Notes: generated from the letters alone by a model not told the origin. Shown: positions 24,691 to 35,496, counted from the stretch's first letter. The stretch: 43,592 bases of DNA from an uncultured Anaerolineae bacterium (GCA_938022205.1 CALIEB010000032.1:1-43592); one strand, 5' to 3'. Numbers and translations are program-made.

Positions 24691-25497
24691 ATGTTCGCTC
24701 GCTACCCACCAATCTCAAGTCCACAAAACCCCAAAGTCAAGCTAGCGCGACAGCTTCAAGAGAAAAAATACCGCCAGCTTGAAGGGTGCTTTGTCGTTGA
24801 CTACGCCCGTGACTTGGCGCGTGCCTTGCAGGTGGGCTATAGCGTGCGCTATGTGCTGCGTTGCGACACGCTGCTTACGCCCGAAGCGCGCGAGATGCTT
24901 AACGGACTTGAGGCACAGCAGTATGCTGTTACCGCCGACGTGCTCGCCAAAGCGAGCTATCGCCAAAATCCTTCCGGCGTGGTCGCGGTGCTAGCACAAA
25001 AACCACTGCCCAAGCTGGCAGACTTTACGCCAAGCAAGCCGCTACTCGCCATCATCGGCTTAGAAAAGCCGGGCAACATCGGCGCACTTATGCGCACCGC
25101 CGATGCCAGTGGGTTTGAAGCTGTGCTGCTTGTGGACTGCGAAATTGACTTGTATAATCCGAACATCATTCGTGCTAGCACCGGTGCGTGCTTCTTAAAT
25201 AACACTTTCGCGCTTTCTTCTGCACAGGCGTATGATTTTTTTACACAGCATGACTATCGCACCATTGCCGCGCATCTCGATGGCACGCGCTCGCTTTATG
25301 ACATGTCGTTCACGGATAAGACTGCTATACTATTAGGCGCGGAAGACAGCGGTCTGCCGCCTTTTTGGACGCAGCAAAGCGCGCATCTGGTGAAAATTCC
25401 CATGCACGGCGTGCTGTCGGATTCGTTGAACGTTTCCGTGTCCGGAGCAATTTTCATGTACGAAGTGCTGCGCCAACGGCTTCATTCACCTGCCTAA
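24691..25497 (+). CDS. TrmH/SpoU family RNA methyltransferase
   Basis: 268 residues of the SPOUT class, which transfer a methyl group from SAM to ribose 2'-OH of rRNA or tRNA. An N-terminal substrate-binding domain (SSPQNPKVKLARQLQ; RQNPSGVVAVL) is followed by the knot domain motifs EKPGNIGALMRTADASG, NPNIIRASTGACF, LLGAEDSGLP and a C-terminal DSLNVSVSGAIFMYE. The target nucleotide cannot be told. It starts two bases after ftsY and is followed by prfB after 17 bp, probably as one operon. Confidence 0.93.
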   Translation: MFARYPPISSPQNPKVKLARQLQEKKYRQLEGCFVVDYARDLARALQVGYSVRYVLRCDTLLTPEAREMLNGLEAQQYAVTADVLAKASYRQNPSGVVAVLAQKPLPKLADFTPSKPLLAIIGLEKPGNIGALMRTADASGFEAVLLVDCEIDLYNPNIIRASTGACFLNNTFALSSAQAYDFFTQHDYRTIAAHLDGTRSLYDMSFTDKTAILLGAEDSGLPPFWTQQSAHLVKIPMHGVLSDSLNVSVSGAIFMYEVLRQRLHSPA

Positions 25498-25514
25498 TTT
25501 CGGAACAACTGCAC

Positions 25515-26609
25515 ATGGAAAGCCTTATCAGCCAACTCAAACAACAACGCCAAAAAGTCAACGACTTGATGCGCCAGCTTGACATCGAGGGCAAAATCAA
25601 CCAGATTGCCACCTTGCAAGAGCGCACCAGCGACCCGGCGTTTTGGCACGACCCGACCAACGCGCAAAAGCAAATGCAGCACATCGCCCGCCTTAAAGAC
25701 CAGATTGCCCCTTGGCAAGAACTGTCACAGCGCATTGACGATACGTTGGAGCTGTTAACGCTTGGTGATGACATGTGGGAAGAACTTTCTCATGAAGCAC
25801 AAAGCATTAGCCAGCAGCTCAACGTGATGTCCTTGCAAGCCCTGCTCTCGCAAAAACACGATAACGACAACGCCATCCTCGCCATTCACGCAGGTGCTGG
25901 TGGCGTGGACGCACAAGATTGGGCTGAAATGCTCGAACGCATGTACCTGCGTTGGATGGAGCAAAACGGCTACAAGGCGGAAATTATCGAGCGCAGCGAA
26001 GGTGAAGAGGCCGGCATCAAAAGCGTGACGATTAGCGTCAAAGGCAAGTATGCTTATGGCTACCTCAAAAGCGAGCGCGGCGTACACCGCCTTGTGCGGC
26101 TCAGCCCGTTCGATGCCGCCAACCGCCGCCACACATCTTTCGCCAAAGTCGAGCTTTGGCCCGACATTGAAGAGAACATCGACATCGAAGTAAACGAGAA
26201 AGACCTGCGCATCGACACCTATCGTGCCAGCGGCGCGGGTGGGCAAAACGTGCAAAAGAACGACACAGCGGTGCGCCTTACCCACTTGCCTACGGGCATT
26301 ATTGTGCAGTGTCAAAACCAACGCAGCCAAGCACAAAACCGCGAACGCGCGCTGCAAATCCTCAAGGCAAAGCTCTATGAGATAGAGCGCAGCAAGCAGG
26401 ACGCGGAAATTGCCTCGCTCAAAGGCGACAATGTGGACGCGGGATGGGGGCAGCAAATTCGTTCTTACGTGCTGCACCCTTATCAATTGGTTAAGGATAT
26501 GCGCACAGGTTATGAAGTCGGCAACGCTACCGCAGTCCTCGACGGTCGTCTGAATGACTTCATGGAGAGCTACCTGCGCGCGACCATCAACCCGGACAAA
26601 GCTCTATGA
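25515..26609 (+). CDS. prfB: peptide chain release factor 2 (no programmed frameshift)
   Basis: Recognises UGA and UAA stops and triggers peptide release. 364 residues, full length for RF2: SPF tripeptide in LVRLSPFDAANRR, the GGQ motif in SGAGGQNVQKNDTAVR, and the long N-terminal coiled domain. The region that carries the CUU-UGA-C frameshift in many bacteria reads CTT GAC in frame (25578-25583, residues QLDIEGK), so no autoregulatory frameshift is needed. The ATG at 25515 aligns with other RF2 N-termini; the frame open from 25365 overlaps the methyltransferase. Confidence 0.95.
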   Translation: MESLISQLKQQRQKVNDLMRQLDIEGKINQIATLQERTSDPAFWHDPTNAQKQMQHIARLKDQIAPWQELSQRIDDTLELLTLGDDMWEELSHEAQSISQQLNVMSLQALLSQKHDNDNAILAIHAGAGGVDAQDWAEMLERMYLRWMEQNGYKAEIIERSEGEEAGIKSVTISVKGKYAYGYLKSERGVHRLVRLSPFDAANRRHTSFAKVELWPDIEENIDIEVNEKDLRIDTYRASGAGGQNVQKNDTAVRLTHLPTGIIVQCQNQRSQAQNRERALQILKAKLYEIERSKQDAEIASLKGDNVDAGWGQQIRSYVLHPYQLVKDMRTGYEVGNATAVLDGRLNDFMESYLRATINPDKAL

Positions 26610-26614
26610 CGCGC

Positions 26615-26643
26615 TTGACAAAAAACCACAAAAGGCATAAGAT
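26615..26643 (+). promoter_or_regulatory. rpoC promoter
   Basis: -35 TTGACA (26615-26620), 17-base spacer, -10 TAAGAT (26638-26643). It begins six bases after the prfB stop and would start a leader of about 135 bases ahead of rpoC. Confidence 0.65.
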
Positions 26644-26697
26644 GAAAGCGTAGTTGAAAAAACCCCATACTTCGTCACGTGGATAGCACTAGCCTTC

Positions 26698-26771
26698 AAA
26701 CCGCTAGATGCTGTTTTGTTGTCTATTCTATAGACATTTTAACAAGCCCCCATTATTAGCGGTTTTAGCAT
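26698..26771 (+). promoter_or_regulatory. structured 5' leader of rpoC with competing stems next to the ribosome site
   Basis: Stem 1: AAACCGCTA (26698-26706) pairs perfectly with TAGCGGTTT (26757-26765). Inside its loop is a 7-bp hairpin TGTCTAT-TCT-ATAGACA (26720-26736). Stem 2: ATGCT (26708-26712, plus a G-U) can pair with AGCAT (26767-26771), which ends one base before the GAGGAGG ribosome site. The two stems interleave, so they are either alternatives or, with stem 1 trimmed to CCGCTA/TAGCGG, a tight pseudoknot. Confidence 0.5.
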
Positions 26772-26784
26772 AGAGGAGGAAACC

Positions 26785-29700
26785 TTGGAGGCTAAAGACT
26801 TTACCGCACTTCGCGTCAGCCTTGCATCCCCCCAAACCATTCGCTCATGGTCTTATGGGGAAGTCCTCAAACCCGAGACCATCAACTATCGCCGCCTTCG
26901 CCCCGAAAAAGACGGATTGTTCTGCGAGGCGATTTTTGGCCCCACACGTGATTGGCAGTGCTACTGCGGCAAGTATAAAAACATTCGCTACAAGGACATC
27001 ATCTGCGACAAATGTGGCGTGCAAGTCACACGTGCTTCGGTGCGACGCGAACGTATGGGGCATATTGAACTTGCTGCGCCTGTTGCTCACGTTTGGTACA
27101 CCCGCCGCGTGCCAAGCTATCTAGGCTTGCTGCTCGATGTCAGCCGCCGCAACCTCGATCGCGTGCTTTACTTCGCGCAATATGTGATTACGCACGTTGA
27201 CGAAGAGATGCGCAACAAAGCCATCATGCGCATCCAAAAAGAACTCGAACAAAAAGAGCGTGAGCTTGGCGGAGACATTGAAGAACGCATTGCCGAGCTG
27301 CGTAGCAACCAGCAAAACCTCAGCAACCATTACGAAGCACGCGCCAGACAAATTAAAGAACATTACGAGAGCGAGTTTGAGCGCATCAGCGAGGCTGTCA
27401 TCCGCGAGGCGCAGCTCCTGCAAGCCCGCATTGAGGCGCAGCTAGGGCAGCTGGCAACCAGAGACTACACACTGCCCAGTGTTGATAATGTCGTCATTGT
27501 GGCGCAATCTGAACTAATTAGCAACGACCATATCGCTCGCATGCAAGAGGTTGTCAATCAGCACCTCAGCAGCGTGCAAGCCAGTCTCGAAGAGAATCTT
27601 CGCCAAGAGTTAGAGCAGCTCGCTAGTGAGGTCGAGAGTAGCCAGAGCAACGTTAATGCTACGCTTGATGGGCATTTGGCAGAGCTAGACATGCGCCTAC
27701 AAAACATCCGCCAAAGCGCAGAGAAGCAAATCAACGAGCTAAAAGACCTTGAAGTGCTTCAGTTCCTGTCAGACAACCGCTACCGTGAACTCAAAAGCCG
27801 CTACGGCAACGTGTTCCAAGCTAGCATGGGCGCAGAAGCCTTTTACGAGATTCTCAAGACCCTTGACCTTAACAAGATGTCCGAAGAACTCTGGCGCGAA
27901 GTACGCACCACCCGCTCAAAACAAAAGAAGAAAAAGGCAACCAAACGCCTGCGTGTGGTCGAAAGCCTGCGCAAAAGCAACAATCGCCCTGAGTGGATGA
28001 TTCTCACCGTGCTACCGGTGATTCCGCCCGACTTGCGTCCTATGGTGCAGCTAGACGGCGGACGCTTTGCCACGAGTGACCTCAATGACCTGTATCGCCG
28101 CGTTATCAACCGCAACAACCGCCTCAAGCACTTGCTAGAGCTGGGTGCGCCGGATGTCATTGTGCGCAACGAAAAGCGCATGCTGCAAGAAGCCGTCGAC
28201 AGCCTCATCGACAACAGCCAGCGCGGCAAAGCACTCAGCCGTCGCGGTCGCCGCGAGCTTAAGTCACTCAGCGACATGCTCAAAGGCAAAAAAGGTCGCT
28301 TCCGCCGCAACCTGCTAGGCAAGCGCGTCGACTACTCCGGGCGTTCGGTTATCGTCATCGGTCCGCGCCTTAAGCTGCACCAATGCGGTCTGCCAAAGAC
28401 GATGGCATTAGAGCTTTACCGCCCCTTCGTCATTAGCCGCCTCGTTAAATATAACTACGCCAGCAACGTCAAAGGCGCAAAGCGCATCATCGAGCGCGAA
28501 AAGCCTGAAGTGTGGGAAATGCTCGAGCAAGTCATCAAAGAGCGTCCTGTGCTGCTCAATCGCGCCCCCACCCTACACCGTCTCGGCATCCAAGCCTTTG
28601 AACCGCAGCTGGTAGAAGGCAAAGCTATTCAAATTCACCCGCTCGTCTGCTCGGCGTTCAACGCGGACTTTGACGGCGACCAAATGGCAGTACATGTGCC
28701 GCTAAGTGAACGTGCCGTCGAAGAAGCGCGCACCTACATGCTCAGCACAAAAAACCTGCTTAAACCATCTGACGGTCAGCCTATCGTCGGTCCTGCTAAG
28801 GACATGGTGCTAGGCATTTACTACCTTACGCTCGACCCTTCGGCAGAAGTCGTCACGCTCACGAAGAATGTCGACAAGTTCCGCAAGCTGGCGGCTCTCA
28901 AAGACCCCGCCGTGCGCGTTGGTGTGGCATTCCGTTCTAACGGGTTCTACTTCACACAAAACCGCGACATTCATAACGTGCGCGTTTATTACGCTGAAGG
29001 TGGCGAAACTGGGCTTGAGCGCGCCGTCAACGCCTTGCTAAACGGCGAAGTCGACTGCTTGCTAGAAAACGTTCTCACTATCCGTAACTTCTTGAAGAAG
29101 AAACAGCTTCAAGACAACGTGAGCGTCGCCAACCTCAGCGAACGCCGCCTTGTTGTCGACCTTGACGAGGTCGAATACCTCTATGGCTTAGGGATTGTCG
29201 GGCTGCACACGCCCATCTTGCTTAGCAACTACTACAACGAACAGCCGCGTCCCGAGCATCCTGAGCCAACGACGGTTGGGCGCGCTATCTTTAACCGCAT
29301 CCTGCCTGATGAAATTCGCTTCGTTAACGAAACGCTCGACAAAAAAGGCTTGCAAAAGCTGGTGGCACGCTGCTTCCAAGTGCTGCGCTCCGACCGCACG
29401 ACTGAAATCGTTGACGCTATCAAGGACTACGGCTTCAAATACGCTACCATCAGCGGCACAACGATTGCCGTAAGCGACCTCACCATTCCGGAGGAACGCG
29501 ACAAAATCTTACAGCAAGCCGAAGAGATTGTGGCGCGCGCCGAACGCGACTTCCGTCGCGGGCTAATGACCGACGACGAACGTTATCAGCTAACCGTTGA
29601 CACGTGGAAAAACAGCAAAGACCGCCTCGAGGCTATCCTGCAACAGACGCTCAACCCGTTTGGACCAATTGCGGTCATGGCTATCAGCGGCTCGACTAAA

Positions 29701-31326
29701 GGCGGCTTTGGTCCGATTACGCAACTGGCTGGGATGCGCGGCTTAATGGCAGACCCCTCCGGGCGCATCATTGACCTGCCCATCCGCAGCCACTTCCGCG
29801 AGGGGCTGAACGCGCTAGAATACTTCATCTCCACGCACGGCGCACGCAAAGGGCTGGCAGACACCGCCTTGCGCACCGCCGACGCGGGCTACCTCACCCG
29901 CCGTCTAGTTGACGTTGCGCAAGATGTTATCGTGAATCGCATGGACTGCGGTGTCAAGCACGGGCTGGTTGTCCGCCGTTCCGACAACATCAAGAACCAA
30001 ACCCTTGCAGAGCGCATCGAAGGACGCTGTGCCACGCACGACATCTACCACCCCGTAACGGGCGAGCTGCTGGTGGCACGCAACGAGATGATTAACGAAG
30101 TCACCAGCGAAATCATCGACAAAGCTGGCTTCAACGAGGTAGAAGTGCGCAGCCCGATGACCTGTGCGCTGATGCACGGTGTATGCGCCCTTTGCTACGG
30201 GCGCGATCTTGGCACGGGCGAGATGGTGCAAATCGGCACGGCTGTGGGTATTATCGCGGCGCAATCTATCGGTGAACCGGGCACCCAACTCACGCTGCGC
30301 ACCTTCCACACCGGCGGCACAGCCAGCGCAAGCGGCGACATTACCAGCGGTTTGCCTCGCGTCGAAGAGCTTTTCGAGGCGCGTAGAAAGCCTAAAGGCG
30401 AATGCGTGATGGTTGATTACAGCGGCACGCTGCGCCTCAGCGAGCGCGAAGACGGCGTAAAAATCGCCACCATCGTCGACACAAAACTTTCTAGCCAGCA
30501 GTACACTATCCCCGACACCTACAAGATTGTCGTAGAAGATGGTACCTATGTGAAGAAAGGCGCGGTCATCGCTGAGGAGATTGACGGCGAAGGCAAGATA
30601 CAAACCGAGCTGATGGGCGATGTTTATGTCGAAGACAACACCGTCTACATCCGCTATGAAGAGCGCACCGAACACGTCTACGAAATCCCTGCGAACGCGC
30701 GCTTGCTGCCGGGCATTGAAGACGGCATGCAAATTACCGCCGGCACCCAGCTCACAGAAGGCTCGCGCAACCCCCACCAGATTTTGCGCGTGCTAGGCGC
30801 AGAAGCAACGCAAATCTACCTGCTGCGTGAAATTCAAACCGTCTACCGCGATCAAGGCGTGACCATCGCGGACAAGCACTTTGAGATTATGATTCGCAAG
30901 ATGCTTAGCAAAGTGCAAATCACGCGCAGCGGCGACAGCCACCTGCTGCCTGGTGACCTCATCGACCAGCGCGAACTGCTTGACATCAACGAACAGCTGC
31001 TCGCGCAAAGCCTTGAGCCTGCGGCAGGCGTGCCTATCTTGCTCGGTATCACCAAAGCCGCCCTTAGCACCGACAGCTTCTTGTCCGCTTCCAGCTTCCA
31101 ACACACGATTAAAGTGCTAGCCGGTGCCGCTATCGAAGGCAAGGTTGACCCGCTGTACGGCTTGAAAGAAAACGTCATCATCGGCAAGCTCATCCCCGCT
31201 GGCACAGGCTTCTCGCACTATCAAGACCGCGAGAAAGTCGCCCCGCTTACTACACTGGAAGCGCAAGGCGCAATGGATGTCATCACCGAAGAAGAGTTCG
31301 ACGACAACGACGACCTCTACAACTAA
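26785..31326 (+). CDS. rpoC: DNA-directed RNA polymerase subunit beta'
   Basis: 1513 residues. The N-terminal zinc site is C59, C61, C74 and C77; the catalytic Mg loop is [11 protein letters not shown] near 625-635; then [13 protein letters not shown], the bridge/trigger region, a second zinc site ending in [16 protein letters not shown], and [21 protein letters not shown]. Residues about 150-335 are a long, charged, coiled-coil-like insertion not found in short beta' subunits. Start TTG 26785 is fixed by GAGGAGG five bases upstream. rpoB, usually immediately upstream, is absent: prfB is the upstream gene, and rpoC has its own promoter, leader and terminator. Confidence 0.97.
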   Translation: MEAKDFTALRVSLASPQTIRSWSYGEVLKPETINYRRLRPEKDGLFCEAIFGPTRDWQCYCGKYKNIRYKDIICDKCGVQVTRASVRRERMGHIELAAPVAHVWYTRRVPSYLGLLLDVSRRNLDRVLYFAQYVITHVDEEMRNKAIMRIQKELEQKERELGGDIEERIAELRSNQQNLSNHYEARARQIKEHYESEFERISEAVIREAQLLQARIEAQLGQLATRDYTLPSVDNVVIVAQSELISNDHIARMQEVVNQHLSSVQASLEENLRQELEQLASEVESSQSNVNATLDGHLAELDMRLQNIRQSAEKQINELKDLEVLQFLSDNRYRELKSRYGNVFQASMGAEAFYEILKTLDLNKMSEELWREVRTTRSKQKKKKATKRLRVVESLRKSNNRPEWMILTVLPVIPPDLRPMVQLDGGRFATSDLNDLYRRVINRNNRLKHLLELGAPDVIVRNEKRMLQEAVDSLIDNSQRGKALSRRGRRELKSLSDMLKGKKGRFRRNLLGKRVDYSGRSVIVIGPRLKLHQCGLPKTMALELYRPFVISRLVKYNYASNVKGAKRIIEREKPEVWEMLEQVIKERPVLLNRAPTLHRLGIQAFEPQLVEGKAIQIHPLVCSAFNADFDGDQMAVHVPLSERAVEEARTYMLSTKNLLKPSDGQPIVGPAKDMVLGIYYLTLDPSAEVVTLTKNVDKFRKLAALKDPAVRVGVAFRSNGFYFTQNRDIHNVRVYYAEGGETGLERAVNALLNGEVDCLLENVLTIRNFLKKKQLQDNVSVANLSERRLVVDLDEVEYLYGLGIVGLHTPILLSNYYNEQPRPEHPEPTTVGRAIFNRILPDEIRFVNETLDKKGLQKLVARCFQVLRSDRTTEIVDAIKDYGFKYATISGTTIAVSDLTIPEERDKILQQAEEIVARAERDFRRGLMTDDERYQLTVDTWKNSKDRLEAILQQTLNPFGPIAVMAISGSTKGGFGPITQLAGMRGLMADPSGRIIDLPIRSHFREGLNALEYFISTHGARKGLADTALRTADAGYLTRRLVDVAQDVIVNRMDCGVKHGLVVRRSDNIKNQTLAERIEGRCATHDIYHPVTGELLVARNEMINEVTSEIIDKAGFNEVEVRSPMTCALMHGVCALCYGRDLGTGEMVQIGTAVGIIAAQSIGEPGTQLTLRTFHTGGTASASGDITSGLPRVEELFEARRKPKGECVMVDYSGTLRLSEREDGVKIATIVDTKLSSQQYTIPDTYKIVVEDGTYVKKGAVIAEEIDGEGKIQTELMGDVYVEDNTVYIRYEERTEHVYEIPANARLLPGIEDGMQITAGTQLTEGSRNPHQILRVLGAEATQIYLLREIQTVYRDQGVTIADKHFEIMIRKMLSKVQITRSGDSHLLPGDLIDQRELLDINEQLLAQSLEPAAGVPILLGITKAALSTDSFLSASSFQHTIKVLAGAAIEGKVDPLYGLKENVIIGKLIPAGTGFSHYQDREKVAPLTTLEAQGAMDVITEEEFDDNDDLYN

Positions 31327-31332
31327 GCACAT

Positions 31333-31366
31333 AAAAAAGCGCGTAGGATTTTCTACGCGCTTTTTT
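31333..31366. terminator. strong bidirectional Rho-independent terminator after rpoC
   Basis: A perfect 14-bp stem (AAAAAAGCGCGTAG at 31333-31346 and its complement ending in six T at 31353-31366) with a six-base loop. It serves rpoC and the convergent lipoprotein gene. Confidence 0.9.
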
Positions 31367-31380
31367 ATACGGCTTGCCTT

Positions 31381-32814
31381 TTAGGGACGGTCACGCAGCG
31401 ACTCATAAAGCGGACGCAAGCGCAGTCCGCCGTCGGGGAAACTGGGGACAAGCAAGCTATAGGCAGATTTTTCCGAGCGCGCCTCAATGCGTTCGGTGTT
31501 GGCAAAGTTAAGATTCCACAGCACCATCACCCCAATGTCAGCGCGTGATTGTCCAATCTCAAACGCTCTCAGCGTGTACTCGGCTTGTTGCGCGGGACTG
31601 TTAAAAGTCATCCACGCATCGGGCGGCTCTGTGGGAAAGTCTTCCCACGTCGCCCAACCAAATTCTGTCGCCCAAAGCTGCACATCCTTATGCCCGTTGC
31701 GATTCATAATCTCACGGTATTTGTTCAGCGTCTCCAAGAAAAAGAAGTGCGGGTTGTCGTCCCATCCACGCGAGTTATTACGCGCACAGCACAAGGCATC
31801 GGGCGGATTGCCCCAGCCATAAGGATGAACGCCTACAGCAATACCGTCACGCAGTTCGCCCAAGCCTGCGTCGTACATCTGCTGTAAGAATACAAAGTCG
31901 TCTACGCTGTCTTGCGAGCTGCCTGTAGGCGCAAGGCCCGCCGTAATCACAATGACGTTAGGGGCATTCTGGCGCAAAAATTGGTAGGCAGGGCGAAATA
32001 ACTGCATATAGCCGCCGCCGTTAAACGGCAGCGCGCCTTGCCATTCGCGGCGGAAATTAGGCTCGTTCCAAATCTCAATGGCATCGATAAACTCAGGTTT
32101 GACGCGCTCGAGCAAAATCGCCAAAAAGCGCACCAAGTCTTGCGGGTCATCGGGCGGTCCGTCTTGGCTCTGCTGCGTGCGACGCGCCCACGCGGGTGCT
32201 TTTGTCACGCTGAGAATGGTCTTCAAGCCCACGCCTCTAGCGTACTGGACTTGCAGCTCAAACATGCGCATAATCGGGCTAATCTCATCAGGCGCATTAG
32301 GCTGCAGAAAAGACCAGTCGGCTTGAAATTTGACCCAACCAACACGCAGCTGCTGCGCCTGCCAGATGACCTGCTGATAGTTCTCTAAATCCACGTTGTA
32401 GTAGATTTGAATGCCCATACGGTTAGCATCCAACGATGGGCTAGGCACCACCACAGGCGGTGGCAAGGTTGCTAAAGGCGTGCTTGGCACAGCCGTCATC
32501 GGTTGCGCAGTAGGCACAATAAAAGACGGCGTGCTATCGGGTCCCAAAATAGACCCAATAAACTGTCCATCCCCAGCGATAGGCGTGCGTGTCGCATAAG
32601 GCGTAGCTGTTGGCGGCTCTGGCGTAGCTGTCGGAGGCGGTAAAGTTGGCGTGGGTTGCTCAGGCGTATTCGAGGCAGCTAGAGCAATAGCCTGTTCAGT
32701 GGCCTCCGCTGTTGCCGTGTGTGCAGGCGTTGGCGTGATGATTATCCTCACCGGTTCTTGCGGACGACAGGCTGCACCCAACACAACTATCACCCAAATC
32801 ACTATTTTTCGCAT
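31381..32814 (-). CDS. lipoprotein with glycoside hydrolase-like (clan A) TIM barrel
   Basis: 477 residues. Signal peptide with lipobox LGAAC (Cys16), a long Thr/Pro/Ala linker to about residue 128, then a (beta/alpha)8-type domain. The candidate acid/base is E251 in IEIWNEPN and the candidate nucleophile E384 in WATEFGW, the usual spacing and context of GH-A clan enzymes such as families 5, 39 or 53. It should sit on the outer face of the membrane and act on an oligosaccharide, but the exact family and substrate cannot be set by eye. It has a ribosome-site-like AAAAGGCG before the ATG and is divergent from gyrA. Confidence 0.87.
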   Translation of the reverse strand: MRKIVIWVIVVLGAACRPQEPVRIIITPTPAHTATAEATEQAIALAASNTPEQPTPTLPPPTATPEPPTATPYATRTPIAGDGQFIGSILGPDSTPSFIVPTAQPMTAVPSTPLATLPPPVVVPSPSLDANRMGIQIYYNVDLENYQQVIWQAQQLRVGWVKFQADWSFLQPNAPDEISPIMRMFELQVQYARGVGLKTILSVTKAPAWARRTQQSQDGPPDDPQDLVRFLAILLERVKPEFIDAIEIWNEPNFRREWQGALPFNGGGYMQLFRPAYQFLRQNAPNVIVITAGLAPTGSSQDSVDDFVFLQQMYDAGLGELRDGIAVGVHPYGWGNPPDALCCARNNSRGWDDNPHFFFLETLNKYREIMNRNGHKDVQLWATEFGWATWEDFPTEPPDAWMTFNSPAQQAEYTLRAFEIGQSRADIGVMVLWNLNFANTERIEARSEKSAYSLLVPSFPDGGLRLRPLYESLRDRP

Positions 32815-32923
32815 GCTTTCGCCTTTTCTCTTGTGACGTGTCTAAGCAACATGCTATCACAAGGCAACACAAGATGCCATTGAATTTTACAATTCGTCAC
32901 ATTAGAACAAATAGGCTACTCTA

Positions 32924-32953
32924 TTGACAAGATAGCGCATTACCTTCTACAAT
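32924..32953 (+). promoter_or_regulatory. gyrA promoter
   Basis: Consensus -35 TTGACA (32924-32929), 18-base spacer, -10 TACAAT (32948-32953). The leader would be about 30 bases with AAGGAAG close to the ATG. Confidence 0.7.
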
Positions 32954-32990
32954 CTGCGCCATACGACACGCGAACCTTTAAGGAAGTTTC

Positions 32991-35441
32991 ATGAGCATTG
33001 GTGACATCCAAAACGTCAACATCGAAAAAGAAATGCGAGATGCCTATCTCGACTATGCCATGAGCGTGATTATCTCGCGCGCGTTGCCCGATGCCCGCGA
33101 TGGGTTGAAGCCCGTTCATCGCCGTATTCTCTACGCCATGCACGACATGGGCATTCGTCCCGACACCCCTTACAAAAAGAGCGCGCGCATTGTTGGTGAA
33201 GTGCTTGGCAAGTACCACCCGCACGGTGATGCCGCTGTCTACGACGCGATGGTGCGCCTTGCTCAAGATTTTTCCATGCGCTACATGCTCATCGACGGGC
33301 AAGGCAACTACGGCAGCATTGACGGCGACAGCGCAGCCGCCATGCGCTATACCGAAGCCCGCATTGCTCAATTAGGTCAAGAGCTGCTGTTTGACATTGA
33401 AAAAGAAACTGTCGATTTCGGCGAAAATTTTGACGGCACACTCAAAGAACCGATTGTGCTGCCAGCGAACGTGCCTAACTTGCTCATCAACGGTGCATCG
33501 GGCATCGCTGTCGGCATGTCTACCAACATTCCGCCGCACAATTTAAGCGAAATCGTCGACGCGCTGGTTTACATGCTCAGCCATTGGGCGCGCTTTGACG
33601 ACATTACGGTGGAAGAGCTAATGCAGTTCGTCAAAGGTCCCGATTTCCCCACAGGGGGCGTGATTTACAGCCATCACGAAACTGAAAATGCGCAAAACCC
33701 CGTGCTGCAAGCCTACGCAACCGGGCGCGGAAAAATCACTGTGCGCGCCAAAGTCCATATCGAGGACATGGGGCGTGGCAAGTCGCGCATTATCGTCAGC
33801 GAGCTACCTTATCAGGTCAACAAAACGACGCTTATCGAGCGTATCGCCAGCCTCGTCAGCAGCGGCAAACTGGAGGGGCTTTCTGACCTTCGTGACGAAT
33901 CTGACCGCCAAAATCCCGTGCGCCTTGTCATTGAGTTGCAGCGCGGCGTAGAAGCCGCTGAAGTACTAGCCAATCTGTTCAAGTATACGCCGCTGCAAGA
34001 GACCTTTAGCATCATCATGCTCGCTCTCGTTGACGGGCAGCCGCGCATGCTCACCCTCAAGCAAGCCCTCAAAGTCTACTTAGAGCATCGGCTTGAGATT
34101 GTCCGTCGTCGCAGCGAATACGACCTTGCCCGTGCGCGTGAGCGCGCCCACATTCTCGAGGGGTTGCTTAAGGCTATCGACCAGCTTGACCGCGTTATTG
34201 CGCTGATTCGCAAGTCACGCAATGCCGACGCGGCACGACAAGCCCTCATAGAGACACTTAGCATCAGCGAAGCGCAAGCACAAGCTATCCTAGACATGCA
34301 GCTACGCCGTCTTGCCGCCTTAGAAGCGCAAAAAATTCACGATGAGTATCAAGAGAAGCTCGCGCTTATCACCAAACTAGAGACACTGCTGCAAGACCCC
34401 AAAAAGATGCGCATGGTCATCGCGGAAGAACTAACGCTGGTTAAGCAAACGTTTGGCGACAAGCGGCGCACGGTCATCGCCGACAGCGTTGCCAGCAGCG
34501 ATGCCTCTAACTTCCTTATGCCGGAAGAAGACACTTGGGTGACGCTCACCATAGACGGCAAAATCGCCCGCAGCTACGATGCCACACCGCCCAAAGTGCC
34601 GGCAACCAGCAAAAATCCACCCAAGCTCATCCTACAAACCAGCAGCGCGCAAATCCTTTACCTCTTCACCAGCAAAGGCTTGTGCGCCACCTTGCCCGTT
34701 CAACAGCTTCCGCAAGCGAACGAACCCGAAAGCGGCACAGCCTTTTACGACCTTTGCACGCTCAGCAAAGATGACCTCGTGACCGCCGCCGTTGCGCTGC
34801 CCATGAACGCCAACGCCGGCTACCTGTGCTTTGTCACCAGCGACGCACAAGTAAAACGCGTGCGTGTCGAAGACCTTCCAGGCGTTACCACCAAACCCTT
34901 TATCGTAATGAACGTTGGCGAAAGCGTCCTCATCAACGCCTTCTACACGGTCGGCGGGGGAGACATGCTGTTGGTTAGTTCGCAGGGGCAAGCCATACGC
35001 TTCAACGAAGAAGAGGTGCGTCCGACAGGCTTACCCGCCGGCGGTATGCGCGGCATGAAGCTCATGGGCGGACGCGACCGCATCGTTGGCGCAATGTCCG
35101 CTGTCAGCAACGGCTATGTCTGGAATATCACTGACGACGGGATTGCCAAAATCTCTGCACTAGACGAATACCCTACGCAAGGACGTGCAGGCGGTGGAGT
35201 CATTTCAATGCGCCTGCCAAACAGCAGCAAAGAAGTCGTGGCAGCTACGATTGGACGGCAAGATGACAACATTGTCGTGCTGACCAACAAAGCCAAGCCA
35301 CTTTATATGCGTATTGGGCGCGCTGCGCTGCTGAAGCGCGGACGTGCCGGCGGTGAAAGCGTTATCGCCCTGCGTGAAGGCGAAGTTGTCGTGCACGTCG
35401 TGCCATACCAGCCTAAAATCACCTTAACGCCAAACTGTTAG
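32991..35441 (+). CDS. gyrA: DNA gyrase subunit A
   Basis: 816 residues of the type IIA topoisomerase breakage-reunion subunit. [16 protein letters not shown] near 19-34, catalytic Tyr120 in [10 protein letters not shown], and a C-terminal propeller of six or so repeats ([23 protein letters not shown] and similar). TQGRAGGGV at the propeller fits a degenerate GyrA box, which favours GyrA over ParC. In the quinolone-contact helix ([12 protein letters not shown]) the position of E. coli Ser83 is Ala81, while Asp87 is conserved as Asp85. gyrB is not next to it. AAGGAAG lies close to the ATG. Confidence 0.95.
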   Translation: MSIGDIQNVNIEKEMRDAYLDYAMSVIISRALPDARDGLKPVHRRILYAMHDMGIRPDTPYKKSARIVGEVLGKYHPHGDAAVYDAMVRLAQDFSMRYMLIDGQGNYGSIDGDSAAAMRYTEARIAQLGQELLFDIEKETVDFGENFDGTLKEPIVLPANVPNLLINGASGIAVGMSTNIPPHNLSEIVDALVYMLSHWARFDDITVEELMQFVKGPDFPTGGVIYSHHETENAQNPVLQAYATGRGKITVRAKVHIEDMGRGKSRIIVSELPYQVNKTTLIERIASLVSSGKLEGLSDLRDESDRQNPVRLVIELQRGVEAAEVLANLFKYTPLQETFSIIMLALVDGQPRMLTLKQALKVYLEHRLEIVRRRSEYDLARARERAHILEGLLKAIDQLDRVIALIRKSRNADAARQALIETLSISEAQAQAILDMQLRRLAALEAQKIHDEYQEKLALITKLETLLQDPKKMRMVIAEELTLVKQTFGDKRRTVIADSVASSDASNFLMPEEDTWVTLTIDGKIARSYDATPPKVPATSKNPPKLILQTSSAQILYLFTSKGLCATLPVQQLPQANEPESGTAFYDLCTLSKDDLVTAAVALPMNANAGYLCFVTSDAQVKRVRVEDLPGVTTKPFIVMNVGESVLINAFYTVGGGDMLLVSSQGQAIRFNEEEVRPTGLPAGGMRGMKLMGGRDRIVGAMSAVSNGYVWNITDDGIAKISALDEYPTQGRAGGGVISMRLPNSSKEVVAATIGRQDDNIVVLTNKAKPLYMRIGRAALLKRGRAGGESVIALREGEVVVHVVPYQPKITLTPNC

Positions 35442-35450
35442 GTCAACAAA

Positions 35451-35475
35451 AAAGCCCCTTTCAACAAGGGGCTTT
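35451..35475. terminator. bidirectional Rho-independent terminator after gyrA
   Basis: A 10-bp perfect stem (AAAGCCCCTT at 35451-35460, AAGGGGCTTT at 35466-35475) with a TCAAC loop, between the convergent gyrA and S1-domain gene. Confidence 0.85.
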
Positions 35476-35496
35476 GTATCGCCGGTATGCGAAGGC

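Noticed and set aside
25365..25514. 50 extra codons before prfB
   Set aside because: Overlaps the SpoU methyltransferase; RF2 family N-termini align with the ATG at 25515.
25755..26486. 243-codon open frame on the minus strand inside prfB
   Set aside because: Fully antisense to the GGQ/SPF region of RF2 and without family motifs.
29905..30777. 290-codon open frame on the minus strand inside rpoC
   Set aside because: It lies wholly opposite conserved rpoC motifs, has no ribosome site of note and reads like a mirrored coding frame; high GC third positions commonly create such frames.
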